In this document: piece by piece, positions 22,555 through 32,140 of the stretch
Layout of the letters: each line of letters starts with the position of its first letter
Position numbering within the stretch: the first letter of the stretch is position 1
Source of the DNA: Phoronis australis
Taxonomy: Eukaryota > Phoronida > Phoronidae
Assembly: GCA_002633005.1 (NCBI GenBank)
Contig: NMRA01000302.1
Location: 489,628-539,640, forward strand
Reading direction: 5' to 3'
DNA length: 50,013 bases
Position numbers and translations under genes: made by a program
Notes under the pieces: model-generated
Seen by the model: only the letters and a program-made list of their open reading frames with translations
Told to the model about the DNA's origin: nothing
The model's database searches: none

Positions 22555-23395
22555 TACGTGCCACTATTCAAAGGGTTCACTACTCCGAAGGTTCGCTACC
22601 GTCGAAAGTTCCTTACTTCAAATGTTCGCAATTCCGAAACCAGAATTCCGACAGTTCATTACTCTGATTGTCTGCTAATGAGTAGGAACTGACATGAATA
22701 AAGCTTTATATTTGTGTCCATTTAGTAACCATTTAAAGGGTGTGCAAGAGTTGAATAGTTATTAAAACATTGATTACATTGTTTACAAATTACTGCCAAA
22801 CGTGATTCTCCAAATCTAAGTAACGACTCATTCTGGGACAACATCTAGGGAGCGGGTCAGGGCTGTGGCGACCAACGGTGGTTTTAAATTCCATAAAACT
22901 GAATGAGACTCTCTGACTTTGTGAAGACTGACAGAGACAAGGTAGCCTACTAACTACATTTAGTTTCGGTAAAGCCATGCGCCTGGCTCTGGTGAGTAAG
23001 GTTGAGGCGCAGTGGCCCTAAACCTTACAGTCACGCTGTGGAATGATGAGACCTTGACGTGGATTTGATAAATGTATCGTGGTTGATGATTCATCAAATA
23101 TTCCTACTTCATTGTCTTTTAGAAATGCAAGTACGAACTCATTTTTCCGTATTCTTAAGGCATGTGGCAATTTCGCATGCGCATGTAATCCAAATAAAGT
23201 GTTTAACTACCCGGGCGTTGTTTTCGGTATAACTACAACACTGAGCGCATCTAATAACCGAAGTGTAGTTTATTTTTGCATGCAAAAGTATAAAAATTAC
23301 ACCTGGGTCCAAAATTTTAGATATTTTAGGAGTGAGTGAACCTTCGGAGTAGTGAACCTTCGAAGTAGTGAATCTCCAGAATAGCGGGCTGTTCC
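22555..23395. mobile_element. Palindromic inner element with TTCACTACTCCGAAGG arms, copy 2
   Basis: Left arm near 22561-22660 (ggttcactactccgaagg and variants). Right arm 23329-23395 in inverse orientation (gtgaaccttcggagtagtgaacc). Collinear with copy 1 at 9291-10190. Confidence 0.6.
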
Positions 23396-23535
23396 CATCT
23401 CCAGCGATGTAAGCATGTAAGTGACACGCAAATATACAATTACGTCATGTTATTCCCCGACTAAATATTTCCTTCCGAGTATGTTATGATGTGTAATCAC
23501 TCATTTATGAGCACGCTTGATTTGAAAATTTGGCA

Positions 23536-24533
23536 AAAGTGTCGCGCGTAATCACGCTCGTAATCAAGATTTCGCTCGTGTTTTAAGATCGAAATCGTTC
23601 GCCCATAATTACGCTCGTGATCACGGCCGAGACTTCGCTCGTGTTTTAAGATCGAAATCGTTCGCCCATAATTACGCTCGTGACACCGGCCGAGACTTTG
23701 CTCGGGTTTTAAGATCGAAATCGTTCGCCCATGATTATGCTCGTGATTACGACCATCATTTCGCTCGTGTTTTACGAGCGCAATCGTTCACCCGTAATTA
23801 CGAGCGTAATTACGACCGAGACTTCGCTCGTGTTTTACGACCGAAAACAAATAACAAATTGGTTTGAAAGTCACGTGAGCAGTCTAAAGAAGTTTTACGC
23901 TCGTATTTTTCGCTTGTATTTTTCGCTCGTAATTTTAGCAAGTATAATCAATATATTTAAGTACGAGTCCACGAGACTACCAGCCATTAAATTAATACGC
24001 AGTTGACATTGTTTTTGTTATGCAAATGGTTTGTTATTCAAATGTCTGAGTGATTTACCACCAACATTTAGAAATTCTACTACATAACCCCCTAAACACG
24101 TTTTGAACCAATGTTTTTGCGATGTCATAAGTCACCTGCACGCATTGTTAAGAGTAATAGAACGAAACTTTGCCTAAATAATTGAAAAAGCATGGTTATT
24201 TTAACAAATGATATAAAAGCATTGTCAGACAACCTGCTAGATATACATTTTGGCGATGTACTAAAACCAAGCCAATGGTTACGGCAGCAAGTAAAAGTCT
24301 TTGATATTTTCAACCTTTTGCACTTACATACTTGCACCTGAGATTTTACTTTCTGAATACTTCATAACATGTGAAAAAATGCGAGCGTAAATTAACGAAA
24401 GTACATGTAAAACTACAAGCGAAAAATGTGATTGTAAAATAACCAGCGCACAACTGTTTCAGAGCTCACGTAACCAACAAACCAATTTCTCATTGGATAT
24501 AATGATTTCGGCCGTAATTACGCGCGACACTTT
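23536..24533. mobile_element. 998-bp inverted-repeat element inserted in R1
   Basis: Terminal repeats AAAGTGTCGCGCGTAATCA (23536) and TAATTACGCGCGACACTTT (ending 24533) match at all but about one position over the outer 19 bp. The sequence between them is absent from R1 copy 1. Subterminal tttttcgcttgtatttttcgctcgtaa-type motifs on the left face taca(a)gcgaaaaat-type motifs on the right. No coding capacity. I could not define a clear target duplication. Confidence 0.8.
23555..23850. repeat. 63-bp tandem repeat array, about four units
   Basis: Units share tcgctcgtgttttaagatcg and gttcgcccataattacgctcg. The first two starts (about 23571 and 23634) are 63 bp apart, and later units are more diverged. 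The array sits wholly inside the inverted-repeat element. Confidence 0.85.
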
Positions 24534-24577
24534 CACCCGTACGGCCAGCGATACATTCTGGGCCACATTACATCCGA

Positions 24578-25865
24578 ATTTGAGCTGCGTTCTTTGCGAG
24601 TAATCGTTACGGCATCCTGATTTCTGGTATTTCAAATTTCGTCTTATCTCAGGAACGTATAGAGCTGAGAGCCCCCCTAATTAAGCTGCGTCATGGTCCT
24701 TATCGAGAACTCTACAGTGTCGACGTTTGCAAAATATCAAAGGTTCACCGTGCTATAAATTCGAACCACCCCCCGAGCTATGCTGGCTACGGGCCTGCGC
24801 ATTGGGTTGCCAATTATTAGCGTGTTTTGGACAAGTTGACATTTTAAACTGTGTTGCAGTTTGAGTAAAAAGTAGCCTGCAACTGTGTTAAGACCACGCA
24901 ACACTGGATTGTATGGTCACTAAAAACGTGAACTTTTTGATGTTTTTGTCCATCGGTAAGTCGCCTAACGGTAAAAATAAACTTGCGTACGATGAAGGAT
25001 CCAGTCAAAGCAACATATCCTTTGATTGACTAATTTATTTCAAAACTCCATTTTCATTTGAGAAGATCTGGCCTCACGCTGACATATCTGTTGAGCCTTT
25101 GAGTTTCATTTGACGAAGCTTAGTACTAGTTTTAGTTAGCGTTAATAATCCTGTGTCGTATGAGTGAGTCTCGTAATTCCATGGCTGTGTTTATAGGCAG
25201 GTAACCAAATCTGGCGTACGTTTCCCTACATTCGGAGTCGATAAACTTGACTGTGTCAAAATGAATAGTTTTCTTCCACAAGTACGCAGATTCTGAGGCG
25301 TTCTTCCTGTTCGTCCCGTACCTGCTGGGCACAAAACTGCACCGCGAGTCTTGAAATGATTTTTTTTTATATGTTTGTTTTTTTGACTTGCCCTCTTTCT
25401 CACAATTGAGCTTAATTCCCGTAGAACGTTCCACCCACGATAGAACATTTTTGTGCAGTGTGAAATTTATAAATTTGTACAAATTAATAGCAGTTGCAAC
25501 CGGTTGCTCTGCAGCAGTTTCGTAGTTCAGTCTCATTATAACGTTCTTCGGTAAATTTGCTGAAGATTCGTAATCATCGACGATATCTTTACATAGATTT
25601 GAGGTGTTCGTGTTCTGGTACTTTTTATCAATAGGTTTCCTGGATTCGTGAGTACCTCGCGGGTCTCTAACAACATGGACTATCTTCATATCGGGGAGGT
25701 CTTTCAATATTTTTACGGCGTCGCGCATTGCTACTCGAATAACTTTCACCACACGCAATGTCGCTTTTTCACAAGCAATTTTGACAAGACTGACACAGCG
25801 AATATACGGCTTGGTGTTCATACACTTGTAAAACGGCATTAGAGACTTTTGCGCATCATATCGTC
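24578..25865. repeat. Direct duplication of sulfotransferase locus, copy 1
   Basis: Matches 25940-27221 nearly base for base, with scattered substitutions and small indels. Its right edge is exactly the base before the single N at 25866. Its left edge is at atttgagctgcg within R1. Confidence 0.9.
25132..25865 (-). pseudogene. Truncated second copy of the WSC-domain sulfotransferase gene
   Basis: Encodes the C-terminal half of the same protein as 26485-28008, from about residue 265 (RYDAQKSLMPFYK) to the stop, with a few replacements. The PAPS-binding loop, WSC domain and membrane anchor are all missing because the copy stops at the N at 25866. The open frame that appears to continue upstream of the N (to 25941) is unrelated sequence read in frame by chance. 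It retains an AATAAA (reverse strand, 25034-25039) about 100 bp past its stop. Either a true partial duplicate or an unmerged haplotype. Confidence 0.8.
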
Positions 25866-25939
25866 NAATCGAGGCTGTTAATCTATCACCACTAGTACAC
25901 GCACGCCCTCTAGTTATTGTAGATTTTCCGAATAGCCCC

Positions 25940-27221
25940 ATTTGAGCTGCGTTCTTTGCGAGTAATCGTTACGGCATCCTGATTTCTGGTATTACAAATT
26001 TCGTCTTATCTCAGGAACGTACAGAGCTGAGAGCTGCGTCATGGTCCTTATCGAGAATTCTACAGTGTCGTCGTTTGCAAAATATCAAAGGTTCACCGTG
26101 CTATAAATTCGAACCACCCCCCGAGCAATGCTGGCTACGGGTCTGCGCATTGGGTTGCCAATTATTAGCGTGTTTTGGACAAGTTGACATTTTAAACTGT
26201 GTTGCAGCTTGAGTAAAAAGTAGCCTGCAACTGTGTTAAGACCACGCAACACTGGATTGTATGGTCACTAAGAACGTGAACTTTTTGATGTTTTTGTCCA
26301 TCGGTAAGTCGCCTAACGGTAAAAATAAACTTACGTACGATGAAGGGTCCAGTCAAAGCAACATATCATTGATTGACTAATTTATTTCAAAACTCAAACT
26401 CCAGTTTCATTTGAGAAGATCTGGCCTCACGTTGACATATCTGTTGAGCCTTTGAGTTTCATTTGACGAAGTTTAGTACTAGTTTTAGTTAGTGGCATTA
26501 ATAATCCTGTGTCGTATGAGTGAGTCTCGTAATTCCATGGCTGTGTTTATAGGCAGGTAACCAAATCTGGCGTACGTTTCCCTACATTCGGAGTCGATAA
26601 ACTTGACTGTGTCAAAATGAATAGTTTTCTTCCACAAGTACGCAGATTCTGAGGCGTTCTTCCTGTTCGTCCAGTACCTGCTGGGCACAAAACTGCACAG
26701 CGAGTCTTGAAATGATTTTTTTTTATATGTTTGTTTTTTTGACTTGTCCTCTTTCTCACAATTGAGCTTAATTCCCGTAGAACGTTCCACCCACGATAGA
26801 GCATTTTTGTGCAGTGTAAAATTTATAAATTTGTACAAATTAATAGCAGTTGCAACCGGTTGCTCTGCAGCAGTTTCGTAGTTCAATCTCATTATAACGT
26901 TCTTCGATAAATTTGCTGAAGATTCGTAATCATCGACGATATCTTTACATAGATTTGAGGTGTTCAGGTTCTGGTACTCTTTATCAATTGGTTTCCTGGA
27001 TTCGTGAGTACCTCGCGGGTCTCTAACAACATGGACTATCTTCATATCGGGGAGGTCTTTCAATATTTTTACGGCGTCGCGCATTGCTACTCGAATAACT
27101 TTCACCACACGCAATGTCGCTTTTTCACAAGCAATTTTGGCAAGACTGACACAGCGAATATACGGCTTGGTGTTCATACACTTGTAAAACGGCATTAGAG
27201 ACTTTTGCGCATCATATCGTC
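25940..27221. repeat. Direct duplication of sulfotransferase locus, copy 2
   Basis: Same block as 24578-25865, here continuous with the complete gene. The 74 bp between the N and this block (25867-25939) has no match I can see. Confidence 0.9.
26381..26386 (-). terminator. Polyadenylation signal candidate for the sulfotransferase gene
   Basis: AATAAA on the minus strand about 100 bp downstream of the stop codon. It is conserved in the duplicate (25034-25039). Confidence 0.5.
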
Positions 27222-28008
27222 TTGCCCACTTCCACTGATTCACGAGTACTGCTGGTGGCAAGACGGATAAGTTACAGGTCAGTAGATCTTTGATTATTGA
27301 TGGATTAGTATTCGGGCGAAGTTCTAGGTTCCAATAAGGCTCGAAGATATATATGGAGTACGGGTGCATTCCATAGATCTTGGAGACGAACGTCGTTCCA
27401 CTCCTCCAATAACTTAGAACGAGAACCTTTCGGGCTTGAGCAGATAGCTTGGAGTAGCTTTCGTCAGTGGCATACATGCTCAAAGTTGCGGAGCCACCGC
27501 ACCGTCCACGGGGATCGTCGAAACAATCACTCGTGCAGGAACGCGGCTCAGGTACATCGCCCAGGGTTTTGCAGCACCTACAAAACGTAGCACAGCGTAT
27601 TCCAGCGTATGGACGCTTTTTTGATTGACAATACTTAATACATTCTGCCACGTTCTTCACGTATGTTTCTTTTTCAAGCTGTCTGGCCCAGCATCCTAAA
27701 TATAAGTTTGCCACAGAATAATGAGGAATAGCTTGTTTCGTCGTTGTTGTTTGTTGATTTGGTGCTGGCGTCTGCTTGCTGTCATTGCCCACGCGCATGG
27801 TTCTTTTCAGTAGTGCCGTTGCTTTAACATCCAGTGGATTTGAGTTAAGTATGAAGTATACAAGACCAAGGATGCCACAACCAAGAATGAATGCAAAGAT
27901 TCGGAAATGGATTCCACGGATCCACCTATTTAGCCCCATTCTGTGCAAAGGAAATGTTACTTCAACTCTGTCAGTACTGGAGTAAGCGCCAACATATGTG
28001 AATAACAC
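26485..28008 (-). CDS. WSC-domain Golgi-type carbohydrate sulfotransferase (single exon)
   Basis: A 507-residue intronless protein. A likely better start is Met24 at 27939, which leaves a short cytoplasmic tail of type II topology. Domains in order: membrane anchor about residues 34-56 (FAFILGCGILGLVYFIL); a Thr/Gln-rich stem; a cysteine-rich WSC domain about 100-181 (LYLGCWARQL through CGGSATLSMYAT); then a sulfotransferase domain. The 5'-phosphosulfate loop is SYWRSGTTFVSKIYG at about 199-213, and the 3'-phosphate site is IVHVVRDPRGTHESR at about 324-338. These match PAPS-dependent sulfotransferases of the GlcNAc/Gal-6-O (CHST) type, which sulfate glycans in the Golgi. The substrate cannot be told. 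An AATAAA lies at 26381-26386 on the minus strand, about 100 bp past the stop. Confidence 0.88.
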   Translation of the reverse strand: MLFTYVGAYSSTDRVEVTFPLHRMGLNRWIRGIHFRIFAFILGCGILGLVYFILNSNPLDVKATALLKRTMRVGNDSKQTPAPNQQTTTTKQAIPHYSVANLYLGCWARQLEKETYVKNVAECIKYCQSKKRPYAGIRCATFCRCCKTLGDVPEPRSCTSDCFDDPRGRCGGSATLSMYATDESYSKLSAQARKVLVLSYWRSGTTFVSKIYGMHPYSIYIFEPYWNLELRPNTNPSIIKDLLTCNLSVLPPAVLVNQWKWARRYDAQKSLMPFYKCMNTKPYIRCVSLAKIACEKATLRVVKVIRVAMRDAVKILKDLPDMKIVHVVRDPRGTHESRKPIDKEYQNLNTSNLCKDIVDDYESSANLSKNVIMRLNYETAAEQPVATAINLYKFINFTLHKNALSWVERSTGIKLNCEKEDKSKKQTYKKKSFQDSLCSFVPSRYWTNRKNASESAYLWKKTIHFDTVKFIDSECRETYARFGYLPINTAMELRDSLIRHRIINATN

Positions 28009-28892
28009 TCACTGGATTAAATGCGACTGTACAACTGGCAATATATTTTTTAACAATTCATACATACCGGACGACTCGCGCCTACGTTGTAGAATACACA
28101 CGCAAGAGCGGATAAAAGGGATGACTTAGCTTCGTTAGGGATAACTGGCTTCGATCCGTCGCCTCCTGGAGAGGGCAAAACTTTGGATTGGGAAAGAGCC
28201 TAGACAATCGATCTTTTAACGGTTTGTGTTTTGTGGAAGTTTGTCATCAAGGCCACCTGTTGGCTGGAAATCTAAATTTACGTTCTCAAATTCCATTGAG
28301 GGGTTTCATTCTACTTTGGAAACCCGGCATTCAACGAATGAAATGTGACGTATGTTCTGACCCGTTATGTCTGTTGTGACCGTTATTTCCATTTTACCAT
28401 CCTGGTTATCTCTTCCAAATTTTACTCATTATGTCAGTTTTGTCCAGTTTAATCCATTTTATCCACTCTGACTCATTATGTCCATTTTTGATTCTTAGGT
28501 CCATGTTCGTCTTTTATCGGTTTTGATCAATTATCTTAATATTAAAAAATATATATGTAGTCAGTTATTCTGAAATGAATAAAACGATTCATGTGTTTCT
28601 GCCCGCCCGCGAAATCACACTTCAATTACCGCCCACTTGTCTGACACTTTAAGTTATGTTTGGCCTTATCGACACGTCTGATAGTGTGTTCTTAGCCAAA
28701 TATTTACAAATCTATAGATTTTAACTCAGCAAAACTGAACATTTTTCTGAAAGTGGAAATCATGTAAAATTTGATTTTTAAATTCAAACCTATTAAAAAT
28801 ATTAGCACAGTCCCAAAACCACTTCCGCATTATATCAAGCTCTCATTCACTCCATTGCATAGGAGTAGGAGACATCTTTGTTAAATGATGCA
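28009..28892. other. Upstream region of the sulfotransferase gene, non-coding
   Basis: The minus-strand promoter should lie here. I see no TATA box or other element I would commit to. Repeats of the phrase (tcc)attttatcc/ttatgtc near 28360-28480 give the stretch a low-complexity look. Confidence 0.35.
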
Positions 28893-28976
28893 TTTGCCAG
28901 TAAAAACAGGATTTGAACCGGGTCTCCCAAAGGGAATTCTGTGCTCAAACCATTGAGCTACACTGTCTCCTCAAAC
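28893..28976 (-). pseudogene. tRNA-like relic
   Basis: On the minus strand a D-arm-like GCTCAATGGTTTGAGC and a T-arm-like GGTTCAAATCC occur in the right order and spacing, with a possible acceptor pairing around them. The T stem has mismatches and the anticodon arm is unclear. I read it as a decayed tRNA or tRNA-derived SINE head rather than a working gene. Confidence 0.4.
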
Positions 28977-29770
28977 TTTATACCAGTCTACCACTAGTTA
29001 GGTCACGGGGTCTTGCTTTTTAGAAAAAATGTCAAAAAAGAAATGTTCATTCATAGCAAAAACAACAGGATCAGTAACATTACCAAATTTATATGATAAA
29101 AATTTTCAACATGAAATCTGAAAAATGCTCTTTCAGTTTTCTAAATTATCGCCTCGTTTCCGTTTTAGGCAACTTTGATTTTTTCATAATATACAAGTCC
29201 TATTTTTATGCAAAAGTGGAACATTTTGAAAACAATTTCTAGCAGAGTTTTGCAGAACATTGTAAAAAGCATATAGTATTTAAAAGTTTCGTGTGAATAC
29301 GATCAGTTATTTCTGAGATACGGTGTTTCGAACTTGTCCAATATTGGACATTTTTCTAGGGCACTGGAAGAAAAATATAAGCGATTCAAAATCGTACCCT
29401 GAACTTTGTGTTTCATGATCGCCAGTCTGGAAATTCAACTTTGCCGTTGTTCAATCTATAGGTAGTTTCTAAAATGAGATCCATACTTATAGAAGTGTTT
29501 AAACACTTCCACCATACAGGCCCAGCTTCCCCTAAATGTTTTAAATTTCGACCGTCGGTCTATAATATTTTGGGAAAACATGTTATCTCTTTTCAAGTCT
29601 CGTTCCACTACTTTTTCTCTTAAACTCCTCACACAATCAATGTGTGTCTTTGTGAAATAAATTACCTGAGCCATTAAAAACTTGAAGTATTTGGTTACGA
29701 CTTTTTTGAAAGTGATTCTGAATAAGCTGCTGTACAGTGTCATATAGCCTTCCGTGGGGCATAGGCGCAC
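28977..29770. other. Non-coding stretch
   Basis: An open frame of 110 codons (29456-29788, minus) shows no motif I recognise and ends inside a tandem repeat. No other structure. Confidence 0.35.
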
Positions 29771-29918
29771 GCTGACGTAGCCAACCACCTTTTTGGCATT
29801 TAAACATAGCGCCTACGCACGGCATGTTACGTTATAGTAGGGCGTATACTCAGCCAACCGTCTTTTTACATCTTAACTTAGCGCCTACGCACAGTAAGTG
29901 ACTGTATAGTGGGGCGTA
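29771..29918. repeat. Tandem repeat, two units of about 75 bp
   Basis: Each unit has agccaacc(a/g), a cttttt(g/a)(g/c)cat stretch, tagcgcctacgcac, and gt(a)gggcgta. Diverged but clearly collinear. Confidence 0.75.
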
Positions 29919-30323
29919 ATCTTGATACAATAGCTTACGGTATCGTAGGCAACACGTAGCCCCTCGGTTGGCCACTTAAGGGGCTACAGTACTTCCGTTC
30001 GCTTTCTGTACGCATTTCGTTACAAGCCTCTTAAACGGGCAGTAACCCAAATCCGGTCACCGATTTTGAGTTTTCACCTCGTCAAAAATACATTTCACGC
30101 TTAAAATTATCACTTAAAAAAGCGCTTACTTTCTTCATTGGTCCTTTCTACTTATATACATATCTTCTGTGAAGTTTAGTTGTGAGAATTAGGGTGACTT
30201 TGGCGAAAAATTCCAATTCCACTTCTTTGGTTTCTGTTAACTTTTTCACCACGAGCGCGATAACCTTAAGTAGGTCAACTGAGTCACGTGAGTTAGACAA
30301 AGGCTAGCGCGAGACTGAACGAA

Positions 30324-30350
30324 GCGCGTGACACTAGCGCGTGACACTAG
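30324..30350. repeat. 14-bp direct repeat
   Basis: gcgcgtgacactag occurs twice in succession in an otherwise unremarkable region. Confidence 0.85.
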
Positions 30351-30799
30351 CAAAATAGCTTGAGAAGGTATCAGTTGAAATTTGTAAGATTTGTGTTCTT
30401 TGTACTTTTTATTCGTCAACCTGCGTGATTTCACGTAACTTCCTTAAAATGGCACCCGGTAAGAGAAACTTAAGTAAACCGCGACAGATTTTCATTGATT
30501 TGACCAAGTTTTGCTGTCTAAATTGTATCTAGAGTCATGGTATGTGTTAATTATAACTCCATGTTCCTATATGTATGGTTCACTTGATTTTATTTGCTGT
30601 ATTTTGAAATGAATAACTTTTTGTGGGGATGTACTATCGTCCCGGTATGCCTGCGGCTGTGGCATTCAGGGCGATGTCATTGCCTAACGGTATGGATGCA
30701 CTGCTATGCTGGCGACAGCAGTGTTACCCTCTGACACAGCACCACCTATAATGTCCGTACCCTTAAGACCCTTTACCATTGTATTCTTCAGCCTCGGCT

Positions 30800-30959
30800 G
30801 TAAAAACGAAATAGTTACAGTTATGCCACATGTATGTACGAGGGTGATAATCGTTCCTGGTCCGCCATTTTCTTTCATTGTTGAAGATAACCAATGACTG
30901 CCGAGGTTACATCAAACAGTAATGAAGCGCGTGCTACCTGCGTGTTCTCTACACGCACG
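30800..30959. repeat. Partial copy of the 35945-36479 MITE (right end)
   Basis: About 160 bp, from aaaaacgaaatagtt to cctgcgtgttctctacacgc, matches 36309-36469 with few differences. It stops at the single N at 30960, just before the terminal bases of the complete element. Confidence 0.85.
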
Positions 30960-30960
30960 N

Positions 30961-31227
30961 ATACTCTCATTGTCTAGAGTCATCTCTTAATTTATTTCAT
31001 CTGTCTTAGTTATTTTTTTACCATTATTTGTCATTTAGTTATTGTCTTAATTCTCAACCTTAACTGTTTTAATTGTATCTTTGTTACGTATATTTCATTG
31101 TTGTTTTATTAATACTTCATTGTGTTATATTACTGTTTTTCTTGTTGAGGGCCCTCTTGGAAAGCAGTGCTATCACTGAAGAGGCCACCCTCATTTTAAA
31201 TATCGCAATAATAAATAAATAAATAAA
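30961..31227 (+). mobile_element. 3' tail of a non-LTR retrotransposon (LINE)
   Basis: T-rich 3' UTR-like sequence followed by a hairpin region (gagggccctcttgg...gaagaggccaccctc) and a terminal (aaat)n run at about 31209-31227. This arrangement is common at 3' ends of invertebrate LINEs. No reverse transcriptase coding remains; the 5' side meets the N at 30960. Confidence 0.55.
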
Positions 31228-31310
31228 TGGACTCCATGGGCGGTGCATCGTAGGGGGCTGGGGGCTATAGCCCCCCGCTTATTTCAGAGCTGTACCGCCC
31301 ATGAACATCG
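31228..31310. mobile_element. Short GC-rich foldback element (copy 1)
   Basis: ccatgggcggtgca...gggggctatagcccccc...tgtaccgcccatg: outer arms ATGGGCGGTGCA and TGTACCGCCCAT are inverted, and a central palindrome GGGGGCTATAGCCCCC folds again. Matches 47139-47210. Confidence 0.8.
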
Positions 31311-31436
31311 TGTATAATTAATCTTTGAAGAGTACAGACTAACATCTGTTACCGAGTAAGGAGATTTTAGATTAATATTTCAGTGCAAAGTAACAGTTCT
31401 GGTGTCATACCATAGGCGGATAAAGGGTAACCGAAG

Positions 31437-31783
31437 GGCCCTGAGGACACACACCACGGGCGAATAAAAAACGTCGCAGCATATCGCTTCTGGGCGTTAC
31501 GCACCTATTTTCCTTGAAAATTGTGTTTGCCTCTCCCTCTTCAGAGACCGCTTGGAATGCATGCGGACCTTTGACTTCCTATATGTGTGGTTGGGCTCCT
31601 TTCTGCTTCATCCTAAATTTCCACTGTAGACTAGAAGTAAATACCCACTCGTGAGTCAAAAATAGGCCTACATGTTTGTGAGCCAGATTTTGCGAATTCA
31701 ATGCTCTATTAAAATTCAGTGCTCAAGGTGATACGGTGGGCATTGGGCGCCTACTGACCTCTAATTTTACCACTACAGCACTG
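31437..31783. repeat. Dispersed repeat R2, copy 2
   Basis: Second copy of 11156-11505, same orientation, with moderate divergence and small indels. Confidence 0.85.
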
Positions 31784-31978
31784 CATATAGGCGCCCGTAA
31801 AGAAGTTATAATACGTTGAAACAGAATTTTAAATAACGGAATTTTAAATAATGGTGGTCATTAATTGCATGAATTATGCAAATTTATCGTGGACTAAGCT
31901 GCCAACTGATTTCATTCAAAAACAAGAAATATTTTTGGGTGGACATATCAATATAATTAGCCTGTGGTGTCTGGTACC

Positions 31979-32140
31979 AGGCGTGCGTTCAGTAACGCTA
32001 GGACCTACGCCAGGACCTATGCTAGGACCTAGCTAAAATCTTGCCAAAGTCACATGAGCTCATTTAAAATACACAGCAAAATCTCACGTAATCTCGTCTT
32101 GCTTTTAAGCGAGGCCCTAGCGTTACTGAACATGAGGCTG
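31979..32140. mobile_element. Inverted-repeat miniature element with a 12-bp triplet
   Basis: Left arm gttcagtaacgctagg (31988-32003) and right arm ccctagcgttactgaac (32115-32131) are inverted. Just inside the left arm, gctaggacctac, gccaggacctat and gctaggacctag form three 12-bp units (31997-32032). Non-coding. Confidence 0.75.

Larger units (their letters stand above)
22088..24780. repeat. Large dispersed repeat R1, copy 2 (interrupted)
   Basis: Second copy of the repeat at 8815-10590. It is collinear up to about 23535, is then interrupted by the 998-bp element 23536-24533, and resumes through ggccacattacatccg...tgtcgacgtttgcaaaatatcaaaggt. The interruption dates the insertion as younger than this R1 copy. 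Confidence 0.85.

Noticed and set aside
23555-23850. Possible CRISPR-like array
   Set aside because: Units are contiguous and diverging with no unique spacers; this is an ordinary tandem repeat in a eukaryotic element.
25867-25941. Apparent N-terminal extension of the truncated sulfotransferase (begins MGLFGK)
   Set aside because: It lies beyond the N and does not match the intact gene at the corresponding place; chance in-frame join.
29456-29788. 110-codon minus-strand open frame
   Set aside because: No motif, no splice context, and it runs into the 75-bp tandem repeat; most likely chance.
30449-30460. ATGGCACCCG/gtaagag as a possible first exon
   Set aside because: A three-codon start followed by a donor is too little evidence without a matching downstream exon.
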